From Eleginops maclovinus (lineage: Eukaryota; Chordata; Actinopteri; Perciformes; Eleginopidae), in contig NC_086352.1 of the NCBI RefSeq assembly GCF_036324505.1, positions 19,163,104 to 19,227,103 of the forward strand: 64,000 bases of DNA, written 5' to 3'. The notes under the pieces are model-generated. The model saw only the letters and a list, made by a program, of their open reading frames with translations, searched no databases and was not told the origin of the DNA. The position numbers were made by a program, and so were the translations under genes. Shown here piece by piece: positions 33,201 to 44,571 of this stretch; position 1 is the first letter of the stretch; each line of letters opens with the position of its first letter.

Positions 33201-36200
33201 ATAAGAATCATTCAATGATATTATAAAAGTAAGTAAGTGAGTATAATATTTTCCTGTTATAATAGGTAAATGTAAGTATCATATTTCACACATTTTCAAC
33301 CTTATTTTATCCACAGAGATTTCACTAAGAGCAGCTGTTCCTTTCTCAACCTCACACTCACATATTCACACCTGAAAGCTGCACAGCACACACACAGTAC
33401 TGAAGATCACGCTGTAAACTCATAGGTTAAGTTTAGTTTAGCTCTGTGTTTTGCTGGATCAAAACTGAGGCATAGTTTAAAGATCTAATATGTAGCTTCT
33501 GAAAACCATTTTTAACCGCACCTTTAACCTTTCCTGCGATGTTATTTATGTATTCATATTACAATGTCAGCCTGTTATTGCAGTTTAATGTTTGTGTTTG
33601 CCATACTTTTTTGTTAAGTGTTGATTGAAAATGTATATATATGTTTTTTTGTGTGATTTAACAGCACTGCAATGCAGGAAAGCTTGTTTCCTTATATCAT
33701 TTTCACCTCCTGATGATGTGGGCAGTCGACACAATATTTCTTTTTTTCCAGGGTCACATTTTGAGCACAGTACCAGACTTTTTGAAAACTGGTCAGGGTT
33801 ATATCTAAAGATGTGATCCCTGCTCTCCCCACAGTATTAAGCTAGGTCAGTTATATTGGTTTGCTCCCCTTGTTTCCACTGAAAGAGGCATTTGCTGTCC
33901 CCTAAACTCATTTGGAAGTCTCTTTTGTGACAGACAAGCCCCCTTTTTGACCAATCAGTAACCAAACAAAGACAATGCAGAAACTCAGACAGGGGCTCTG
34001 TTATTTTGCTCTTGTATGGATGGGTATATAACACAACAATCATAGACTGTGTGAGTGTGTGTGTGTGGCTCTAATGCTCTGTTGTCTGTGTTTTCATCCT
34101 CAGGAGTGGAGGAGGGAGTTTGAGGCCAACCTTGAGAAACAGGGTCTTGAGCTGGAGACTGAAGACAAATCGGTAAGAAGTTCAACCACAGAGTAACACC
34201 ACCACCTAGTGGATAGCTTGCAGAGGCACACCGTGTTATACGGAAAATGTCTTAAAGGGATTGCTCAGAATTAGACCCATAATACTAACAAGTACTGAAA
34301 CATTAAGTATATTGTTTCTCCTCTATCTGTCCTTTAATCAGGACTCAAAAGACCAAAAGACATATTTCCTGAAGATCCATGCTCCATGGGATGTACTGAC
34401 GACCTACGCTGACATCTTAAAGATTAAAGTCCCCTTCAAGTTGAATGATATCCCCCGTGGTCATGATGTCCCGCTGGAGTGGCTCTCGCATCCTTTCCGT
34501 TTGCCAGAGCACATCATGCTTCCACAACCGGACTACTTTACCTACCCCTTCGACAAGAACAAGACCGACTTCTTCCTTATCAGTGACAAGGATACCTTCT
34601 TCCCGCCCTCCACAAGAAACAGAATCGTGAGTTTTTATTATTTCACACTTATTCTCGACAGGCTGACCCTAGGAGCCTATGAATAGATGCTTACCTGTTT
34701 TGGCATTTAAGTTAAATGTATTTAGCTGCACAGTTCCTGCTAATTTAGATCCCCTAATATTTTTGTTGCATCCTGTCCGTGTAAGGTGTACTACATCCTG
34801 GCTCGTTGCCCGTACAACAAAGAGGTTCGGAAAGAAAAAGACAAGACGGGAATCAAACGATTACTCAGCAATGGGACGTATACGGCAGCCTTTCCTCTTC
34901 ATGATGTAAGCAACTTTAGTTAAAAGGCTGCTTTTATTTAAACACATTATAATTAAACACACTGACAGATTCAGTTCTGTATTTAAATAGCAATGCTATA
35001 TTCAGTACTTCTAATGTTATGACTTGTATTTAATGATTCAATGCAGGACTCATATTTCAAGTATGTTTGTCTCTGTTTATGAGTTTTCTTGTTCCAGAGC
35101 AGAACAATCTTAATCAGCATTGTCTAAACATAACACACTGATTTTATCATCATGTTTCTTAGTAATGACATTATAAAGCACCAACAATATTTTTTCAAAG
35201 AAAGTATTCAAGTTCTTAGAGGGCTCTTTTTCTTTAATTTTCTAATAACTTTTGCTCAAGAACCCACATAGCATTGTTTCTTTTCTTTTCAGTGTCAATA
35301 CTGGAAAAGGGCAAGAAACGCTGAATGCGAGAGTGAGCGCTACAACTTGTACGAGCACTGGGCTCGGTTTCTCTGCTTTTACAAAGAGCAGCCTCTCAAC
35401 CTCATCAGGTAAACAAGCAACACCTGAATGCTGCCATCTTTGGTTTTCAAACTAGATTCAACATTTTTTTTTACTGAACAGTTAACTGCAGAGTTAAGTG
35501 TGTTGTTTTGGTTGTAGGAAGTACTATGGGGAGAAGATTGGGATCTACTTTGCCTGGCTGGGCTTCTACACAGAGATGCTGTTTTTGGCAGCCGTCATGG
35601 GCGTCATATGTTTCACGTATGGAGTGCTCAGTTATGAGGACAACAGGTCAAGGTGAGTTGATAACAATATGGCCAAAAAGATATGACCAACTCAATAATA
35701 TACCCATATGTAATTGTTGACCATTTATTTGCTAATCATTAAATCATCATTACAAAATCATTAAATCACTGCTATTACTGCCTCAGCTTTTCTGGGTAAA
35801 CTTTACACAGGGTGTGGAAACTGGCTGCTGGGATTTGCTCCTATTAAGCCACAAGAACATAAGTGAGGTTTATTGATGTGAGTCAACGAGGCCTGACTAG
35901 ACCATCCCAAAATTGATGGCAAGTTGAAGTCTGGGCTCAAAGCAGGCCAGTAAAGTTATTTTGGCAAAACTTAGGATCTTTAGATATTAATGTACCTCAC
36001 CTTGTGCATGGGGCATTATTTTGAAAGAGGAAATGGCCTAACCAGAACTATGGACATAAAGTTAGATATTTAAGATTTAATCACATCCAGTGTCAAGCCT
36101 CAAACCAACAGTAGAGACAAGTATTCAAACAAAGGTATCCACATACTTTTGCTATATCATATTCAACCTTATAACTTAAAGATATATTTCAGATTCCAAT

Positions 36201-39200
36201 GAAATGATGCCCTGTTAAAAAAATTGGATGCTACACTGACACATCAATACATACTGCTTTGTACTACCTTTCTTTTTAAAATTGTATTTATCTTTAAATG
36301 ACTTCTGGATAAGGGGAAGGTGAATTCAAAAAATATGTTCTTACTCTCCTTGTAGCAAAGAAATATGTGACCCCGAGATTGGGGGCAGTATCGTGATGTG
36401 TCCACTTTGTGATAAGAAGTGCCCTTTCTGGAAGCTCAACTCTACATGTTTCTCATCCTGGGTAAAATATTACACTTTATATGTCAAAGAACACCATTTT
36501 TAAAACAGTGATTAACCTTAAAGTGAATATTGCAAACATTATCTTACTACATTGGTCTGTTAAATGTACTCGTATATCTGCAGTAGATTGTAACCTGCTG
36601 GGTCAGCAGTATGTCCCCCTGTTTATGCCAAGCGTGTCACTGAGAAACACATGTTTTCCATATTCTCTCTTTCAGCAATCCCATCTGTTTGATAATGAAG
36701 GAACGGTATTCTTTGCCATATTTATGGGGATTTGGGGTAAGTGTTTGTCGATGCTGCTCTCACTGCGTTTAACCTGTGAGGAGATCCCATTTGTTTCCCG
36801 GCCTGTGAGACAGATTCTCACAGTCAAAGCCTGTTCACTCTGAAGCATCTACCTTTATCCGTACTGCTTGAGCCAAGAACAAGATGCCAGCACAATTATG
36901 CTGTTATGTACTAAGCTGTCGGAAAGCTTGCCCAGCACACTGAAGGCCAAATGGAAAACTGGCCTCATGAGGAGCAGTTAGCCAAGAAGTGTTGTCACAG
37001 TTGAAACATAAACATAAACTCTCCTAAAACTCAACACAGCCATTCTCTGTTTTTAGTCATTGCAACATGATGTATGAAAACAAATGCAGATTACCAGACA
37101 CCTCATTAAACAACAACATATATTTGTGAGTGGTGACAAACTGAGATCTTACATTTTGTTTCTTTCTTTCACATCTATTTGGCAGTCACTCTGTTTTTGG
37201 AGTTCTGGAAACGGCGTCAAGCCCGTCTGGAGTACGAGTGGGACTTGGTGGACTTTGAAGAGGAGCAGCAACAGCTTCAAATCCGACCCGAGTTTGAGAT
37301 CCGATGCACCGACAAGAGACTCAACAAGATCACTCAGGTGCTTAGAAGAAAACATGACGCATACTATGTACAACTTATTCCATGCTACCTATTTCCAACA
37401 CAATAATAATCTTCCAGGAAATGGAGCCGTATCTTCCCACTACAAGCAAGTGTGTTCGCTTCTGTCTCTCCTCTGCCACTGTTATATTCTGGGTGAGTGA
37501 TGATTAAGACTCTTTATATTGACTATAAAACATACCAATTGTCCCTTTTTAGTCACTTACTGTCAACACTTTTACATGTTTGTCTTCTCCCCACAGATCT
37601 CTCTGATTGTGGCCTGTATAATCGGTGTTATAGCGTACAGATTGGCGGTGTATGCTGCCTTCGCGAGTATCATTAAAGACCCCCTGAGAAAGATCCAGGT
37701 GGTGGGCAGGTTCATCACTCCACAGCTCGCCACTTCTGTCACTGCCTCCTGCATCAACTTTGTCATCATCATGATCCTCAACTTCTTTTATGAGAGGGTG
37801 GCCGTCTGGATCACCGACATGGGTAAATAGATTTTATCTGACATTTTCCTGAATCAACAGAAATGAACAATAGAGTCATAATTTTGTCTTAACTTACACT
37901 GATCTACTATCTGGTGTTTGCTTCCTGCAGAAATCCCAAAGACCCACCTGGAGTATGAGAATAGGTTGACCATGAAGATGTTCCTCTTCCAGTTTGTCAA
38001 CTACTACTCATCGTGCTTCTACGTGGCCTTCTTCAAAGGCAAATTTGTCGGTTATCCTGGCGACTACTCATATATGTTCGGCAAACTAAGAAATGAGGAG
38101 GTAGGTTTTCCTGCCCCGGGTAAAACTTACTTTGATTACTGTACATAGATTTTTTTTGTCAATGTCCCTATTGAAAATTGCAGGTTTATGCCATATTTAC
38201 TTACATTAGCATGTAGCATGTGTATTTACAAACTCTATGTTACACAAATTTCTATCTCTTTTATGAAATTGTCTTTTGATTCAATTTATTTTGACCTTAA
38301 CTGTTGTGTGTTGTTGTCTATTTAAAGCACAAACTGGATTGCCTTTGTGTCTGAAATGTGCTATATAAAAAACTAACCTTAACCTTATTAACATTTATCC
38401 AAATATTTTAACCTGTGAGGAAAGCTTCATAATCTGGTGCCACCAACAGAAAGTGCATTGAATAAGTGTGTTCTGTAATCTAAAACCCCTTGCTGTCCCA
38501 GTGTGACCCCGGAGGCTGTCTGATTGAGCTCACCACACAGCTTGTGATTGTTATGGCAGGAAAACAACTGTGGGGCAACATTCAGGAAGCTCTGCTGCCG
38601 TGAGTCTGCCGCCCAGTCTTTCATCTCTTAACTTTTACCCTCTGTCGCCTATTCATTCCAAAACAACAACAAGAGAATAGCTTTCAATGAAGGTGTTTGT
38701 TTAACAGCGCATTTTGGTTATTTGTAGTGCATTCATTTATTTTATTTTTTTAACAAGATCAATATTTTGCAAATAAGTAAAATCAATATTAGTTCACAAG
38801 CACACATCCACATCCCCAACAAATGTTTTACCTCTGAATGTCATGGTATTGCTTCTCTACCCCAAAACAAATGTATAAAACCTGCTGAAATGCTATCAGA
38901 AACCTTTGAGGGAAACGTTACAATATTTGGTTCTATATCACATTCGTACCTTGTGTGCACTACACATTGATCTTGTTCCTATCAAAGGTTAAAAAGTATA
39001 CATAAGTGAATTTTATTTAAAGCAACCACCAGACTTCTCCAACTATAAATGTTATTGTTACTGTGCCGATTTCTCTGGAAATGTGTTGTTGCCACATAAG
39101 GTCTCAGCAGTTTATCTTCATGTGCTTCTTAACAGGCTGATGCGTAACTGGTGGAGTAGGAGGAAGGGACGGCACCATCTTGAGAATCATTCCAGCCGCT

Positions 39201-40858
39201 GGGAGCAGGACCACAGGCTGCTGAACTTCAGCCAACTGGGGTTGTTTTATGAGTATCTGGAGATGGGTAAGATACTTCTCTGATGTTGTTCACAATACAC
39301 AGATCATATCTGGACAGAAGAGCCGGATTAAAGGATGTTGTCTTTTTGCCATCCTTTTATTACACTTCCATCTCTAACTCTCTGTCTGCCTGTTTTTTCA
39401 GTGATCCAATTTGGTTTCATCACATTGTTTGTGGCCTCGTTTCCTCTGGCTCCTCTCCTGGCTCTGTTCAACAACATCCTGGAGATCAGGGTGGACTCCT
39501 GGAAGTTCACCACCCAATTCAGACGACCGGTGGCGTCCAAGGCCCGAAACATTGGAGCGTGGCAGGAAATCCTCAACGCAGTGGCCATTCTGTCTGTTGT
39601 TACAAATGTAGGTTCATCACCATATTTTTATCACACAAAATGTTCAACAAATCAATGTGTTTTTTGTCTAATCTGTGCTAATGTCTTTATTTGCCTGCAT
39701 GATAAATGTGTTCAAGGATTTCAGAAGGACAATATTCATAAAAATATTTTTTTCTCGCATTTAACCGAAATCCTTTTGTCCTTATTTCTGTCCCAGGCTT
39801 TCATCATGGCGTTTACTTCCGACATGATCCCCCGTATGGTCTTTCTGTATGCCTATGGTAAAGATGCCAGCATGACGGGCTACGTTAACAACAGCCTGTC
39901 AATATACAACATCTATCAGATACCCGCTGTCAGCATGCCCGAAGAGCGAGTCAACTGGTTTGATAACACGACTTCCACCTGCAGGTAATAGAGCTTAAAG
40001 AGCTTGTTGTGCATCTGGCTTTAATTTACTTTTAGAAGAGCTTTAGACTCTGTATTCCCCCCACAGCAATTTGGAGCTTTTCATTCTTTCAACTCATTGA
40101 TTTGGGTTTAAAGCCTGCCAGACTTTTGTTTTGATTCAGTTTCACAGCGTTTTTTTCTCCTTCTGCATTGGGCAATTGTTCTCACTGAAAATGGTTTGAT
40201 AAATCCACTGTACACTATGATAAACAAACAGACAGAGGATGTAAGTCACTACATGGGGAGTCATATATTTTCCTCAGAGCTTAAATGTGAGTGAATATTA
40301 GGCCAAAATTCGAGTCACAAAACTGAACTAAATACTAGTGAGGCTCTGTGTTTGATGGAAGTTTAAATAAGAAATAATTTGCTTACATGTTAGCTATTAT
40401 GTTGTTTATATGTTGTATATATATATTTGAACAGATACCGTGACTACCGTTACCCTCCGGGCCACCCGAGGGAGTACAATCACACCATGCAGTTTTGGCA
40501 TATCCTGGCAGCCAAAATGACCTTTATTATTATAATGGAGGTAAGACAAAACAGCGTCTCACTCCTTACTAAAGTATAAATGTTAAGAACTAAAGGATTA
40601 TAATCTGACAGTGTGATAATTCTTCCTCTGCAGCACGTTGTCTTTGTGGTGAAGTTCTTTGTGGCGTGGATGATCCCAGACGTCCCATCAGTTGTGAAGG
40701 CGCGGTTCAAACGAGAGCGCTACCTGATTCAAGAGTACCTGCATAACTATGAGGTGGAGAAGGTCAAAATCCAGATGAGTGCCAGTTTCATCACAGAGCA
40801 ATCATCAGAAATATCCTCAATGACAGACAAACAAGAAGTGTTGTCTGAGTGCCTGTAG
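21254..40858 (+). CDS. ano5: Anoctamin 5 (TMEM16E), complete, 20 coding exons
   Basis: Exons: 21254-21332, 30995-31059, 32556-32663, 34104-34172, 34342-34626, 34786-34905, 35293-35408, 35518-35652, 36356-36461, 36676-36736, 37186-37337, 37418-37492, 37597-37822, 37931-38100, 38502-38599, 39136-39266, 39402-39607, 39797-39984, 40435-40540, 40634-40858. All are GT-AG and phase-consistent, giving 906 aa (human ANO5 is 913). The N-terminal cytosolic domain (about 60-270; [18 protein letters not shown]) precedes ten membrane helices. TMEM16 Ca2+-site residues are present: Asn519 and Glu523 (ILNFFYE), Glu598 ([10 protein letters not shown]), Glu693 and Asp697 (NNILEIRVD). Anoctamins are Ca2+-dependent scramblases or channels; ANO5 works in ER and muscle membranes and human loss causes muscular dystrophy. 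ANO5 rather than ANO6/7 is favoured by YILARCPYN and by slc17a6 next door. The first 48 residues are divergent. Which teleost duplicate (ano5a or ano5b) is unresolved. Confidence 0.93.
26080..26530. repeat. Dispersed teleost repeat, probably LINE-derived 3' part
   Basis: Begins near ATCAGAATCAGAATCACAAT and ends near CAGGGTTCCTGGAGGGGTT; the middle carries TGCTGCAGGAAGGAAGGACC and CGTGGGTGCAGCAGCCTGTC. I recognise this as a very common fish repeat, probably a retroelement 3' portion, but cannot name the family. Confidence 0.5.
27450..27889. mobile_element. TTAA-type DNA element, right end
   Basis: Ends AGGGGACCT followed by TTAA (27886-27889), the mirror of the end at 14244. The interior (for example AAGAGATTCGGAAAGTTTCA at about 27480) is a common fish repeat. 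The left terminus was not found, so the left limit is approximate. Confidence 0.45.
38290..38400. repeat. Retroelement 3' tail in ano5 intron 14
   Basis: GTGCTATATAAAAAACTAACC followed by short AACCTTA-like repeats resembles the 3' end and simple tail of fish SINE/LINE copies. It lies between ano5 exons 14 and 15. Confidence 0.4.
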
Positions 40859-41965
40859 CCTGCTTCCTCAAAACTCCTAACTAACAAAGCCAAGAATGGG
40901 CATGTGTGAGAGTTTTATCCTCACTGACAGCATTCATATACACAGATTCTGTCTTTGGGATAAAAATGCTATTATATTTTTTTGCTGGATGGACTCCTAT
41001 ATTAGGATCTGGGTAGAGGCATCAGAAATTCAAATGCAACATTTCACTTCGCTTAAACACTCCTGTGCCATATAAAGAAAGTTTGAAAACAACAGCAGAA
41101 GGCTGAAAAGATTGTGACTGCAGCTTGTATCATTTCCCATGTAATGCCTTCAAATCCCCAATTGTCATGGCTGCATGTACTCATAACCAAGTATTGTTGA
41201 AAATGTAAAATGAGTTGTAATGACCCTTTAAGGAGATGTCTATCATATCATTAATTAAATGTTTTGCATGTGATTTTTCTGATGAAAAAACAAGATGAAG
41301 GGCTTTTTAGAAAAGATATCAGTGTTAAAAAGAGTTTTTAAAAAATTAAATAACTCATATCATTCAAGGGATATATCTTATACATCACCTATCTTTTTGT
41401 TTGAAGTTTGGAGGTAGGCTTTTAATAATATTGTTTGTTCCGTTGCTGCATAATGTTTAGGTCCACTGTTCTATAGCTGGGCCATCAGATTTTCAGTTTT
41501 GTTCTTTGAGTTAATTTTGTTAGGCTCGTTCAAACTGTGTATTGGAAAACCAATTACCTCTGTCATAGTGCAGTGATACTGTAACAATCAGAAGTATGTA
41601 TCTTCCAGCATGAGTTGGCAGTATAGAGCAGCTGCAAGCTTATCTTCCAGATGTATGTCAAACTTGCTTCGGGACCAATTATACAATTTTTACAAAGAGA
41701 AAGTTCTACACGTAGAACATTTCCTGACAGATTTTCAGGTTTAGTACAATCAGTTTATGTGTGAAAGTTTAAGTTGACCGTGTGTTGGCTTTACTCCTCC
41801 AATTGTTATACTTGGGTAGCAAATGGCCTATACTCATGTTTTTTTATGTCTCCACATGTTTTCGGCATAATGAACCTTCACAGATGAACAGACAGTTGAA
41901 GAACTTGGTTTGGTACAATGTAAGTGTGCATATCTGTAAAAATAAATGAGTTAATGAGTTTTACT
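40859..41965 (+). other. Presumed ano5 3' UTR
   Basis: AT-rich sequence after the ano5 stop codon. The first well-placed polyadenylation hexamer I noted is AATAAA at 41941-41946; another lies near 42730. The true 3' end is not provable from sequence alone. Confidence 0.4.
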
Positions 41966-43065
41966 AACCTAGTCTTTGATAAATAGGTGATGCTTTAGCT
42001 ATAAAGAAAATATCAAATATGGAAATTGGTTGTAAAGCAACTCATTTATTGATATGCTTCTGCTTTGTAGTCTGAAGCTTTATATTAACAGTAACATCAT
42101 AATCCTTTCTTTAACTTTGTATTCATCACATCATAAATGACTATCAACCAGTATTAGTTCAGACACTTCAGTATATTTAATACTAAAACTTACTACAAGG
42201 GACCAGAGACATAAAAAAAACCTCCAGAGAGATTCATAACTAAACAGTATCTATTTATGAGTTACAGGATCACCTCATTTACTCCTATCATTTTAAGTGT
42301 AACAGGTTTTTCTTTGTTTTATATTGAATCCTCTTTGTACCTTGACTCTCTACATGATACAGTTGAGATTTCAGCTATCAGCTATTATGTTTGACATTAA
42401 AAAATCTAAGCCTCATTTACTCACATCTCAGGATCAATCATGAGCATTACACAGTAATACGTAATACAGTACGCAGATACCAGATGTGTGCAGAGTGTGA
42501 TCCTGCAGCATGATGTATTTCCAATCAAACGAATGCCTTAAACAAAACTCTGTGCTTACTCGTTTTTCTATGCTTTTGTAATGCCAAAGTTTCCTATCTC
42601 TATTCAAACCCTGTGTCATGTACGTTTTCATTGCTGCTATTTTGTCTGATTTAATGTGCATGAATTGCTGGAAATTGTTGTCAGTTTTATTCTAAATTCA
42701 CTGTAGCCTATTGTACAGTTAATATACATGATAAATAAAAAGAAGTAATTATAGTATGAGTTTTATTCGAACATTGCATGAATACCAACAGAAAACATGA
42801 CAACAATACATTTGCCATGAGATGCTTACCATTGAGTTTATCTCAATGTAAGGATCCTCAATGAAGACATAAAAACACTATGCTTTTGAAGAAGTTTTCC
42901 AATATTTTTTTTTGATTTTTTTCCATATATAGTCCTATCTCATTAAAAGAAAAGTTGAACTACATAGCTTCTCGAATTTACATACAACATTCTAGTCTAA
43001 TGAACTGTACATGTCAGGGTTAAGAAAACAATGAAGATGAATTCAATCTAAAGGAAAAGTAGCGG
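41966..43065. other. Intergenic, AT-rich, no gene recognised
   Basis: AT-rich sequence with no recognised exons. An alternative ano5 3' end may lie near the AATAAA at about 42733. Confidence 0.4.
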
Positions 43066-43233
43066 TGTGGGTGGGGCGCGCCTCATGTGTGAGCATGCGC
43101 AGTGTACATTGGTTGGTTCAGCTGTACGCGCTACATTTATTTGGTGCTAACTCCGAAACTGAGAAAAAGAAAAGAAGCGGAGTGGGTTTTGACAATTTCT
43201 TGAAGGCTTATTTTGTATTTTGAACAATTATAA
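43066..43233 (+). promoter_or_regulatory. CpG-rich promoter-like segment with first-exon-like donor
   Basis: In otherwise AT-rich DNA this short segment has GGGGCGCGCC, an NRF1-like GCATGCGCAG, a reverse CCAAT element (ATTGGTTGG), and then purine-rich sequence ending in a strong donor (ATAAG|GTAAGT at about 43234). This looks like a TATA-less start and non-coding first exon. No protein-coding continuation was recognised; it could also be part of an unrecognised repeat. Confidence 0.35.
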
Positions 43234-43495
43234 GGTAAGTTGTCGAGCAAGCTGTGTATAAATATTTGTCTCTGACTGCTGCCATTGTTACCTAGCTAAT
43301 GCGTGAAAGCAACAGCTGGCGTTTGTGTGGTTTCACTTCGGATGGTCTGTGATACCTCTACAGTTACTTAACTTTTCCCTGTTACGTGCTTTGTCATGAA
43401 AAGCCCTCTTAAGAACATGGGTTGCTACCTGTAAGTGTTTTACAGCTTCGTTTGCGATAGTATAGTATTATAGTCCTACTTTCCAAAGAGTCGTG

Positions 43496-43503
43496 GTCCC
43501 GTG
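43496..43503. repeat. Left target-site duplication of hAT element
   Basis: GTCCCGTG, identical to 44564-44571. Confidence 0.88.
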
Positions 43504-44563
43504 CAGTGGCGGCTGGTGAAAAAAAATCTTGGTGGGGCTAGTGTGCCAACAGATTTCCCTGCCTAATCTAGTATAAGCATTCAAATGAACAGTCGGAAAA
43601 TGACTACAGTTCCACAATAATAATTTAATTCCACAGTTTCCAGCTTCACAGAAAAAGTAACAATTTACAGCTATATTAGACTTTATGCTATCAAATACTA
43701 TACAATACAATCAAGGGATAAATGAACAACAAGGGTAGCCTATGATTTCAGCTGAATCTATACAAATCAACAGTGAGTGAGTGAATGAGTGAGTGTGGGT
43801 TGAGAAGAGAGAATGAAACAGAACTTTCCTATTAAAATGTAACATATACAAAGAATTTAGAACCAAGTTATTTTCAAAAATGTTTACATAAACAGATTAT
43901 TTTAATACCCTCTCAAGGAAAAATGCATTTACTTGGAGAAAAAAGCATCAGTGCCATACAGTTGTCATTGCATGTCACAGCCTGAGAGAAACAACAAAGC
44001 ATTCTCCACAACTATATTACAATTACATACTATAATATTATTACATATTACATCGCCATCATCTCTCTTCGTCGTCGCGCGTATTTTTTCCCCGTAGCGT
44101 AGGACAGAGTCTGGGAGTCGCACTACGAAAAAAAACTATCGCTGGCTCCTTATGTAGCTACAGCAATCCTAAACCTTCACGCATTTTACGTAGCAGTTGG
44201 GGCTAAATTTCCAGCGCCCCACCGGCGTTAAATTTGGCGACGTTGATAGGCCAATTATTCATAATTTCCCCCTAGCAACCATAACCGGATTGGCTGTTTA
44301 GCTGCCGGTCAGGGGCACTTTGCCGATCGCCCCATGAGAGAATGATACACTGTCTGTCAGTGGAAATTCACTGTTTAATGAGTGTTAGTTGGTGGAAATG
44401 TTGTTTAAATGATTTAAATTGCATGTAGGCACACACACTATTAAGTAAAACTGACATTGATTTAAAAAAAAATATGCAAAAAATATTTTTTCCCCTCAAC
44501 AGCTGGTGGGGCAGAGCCCCAGCGCCCCCTATGGGCCAGCCGCCTCTGGGCCAGCCGCCTCTG
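43504..44563. mobile_element. Non-autonomous hAT element with 8-bp target duplication
   Basis: A 1060-bp element from CAGTGGCGGCTGG to CCAGCCGCCTCTG, flanked by GTCCCGTG at 43496-43503 and 44564-44571. It has no transposase. It is the inverse of 10568-11541, with high identity by eye plus about 85 bp extra near 44001-44085. The right terminus is doubled: a 15-bp end unit (GGCCAGCCGCCTCTG) occurs twice in tandem at 44534-44563. Confidence 0.9.
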
Positions 44564-44571
44564 GTCCCGTG
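44564..44571. repeat. Right target-site duplication of hAT element
   Basis: GTCCCGTG, directly after the doubled terminus. Confidence 0.88.
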
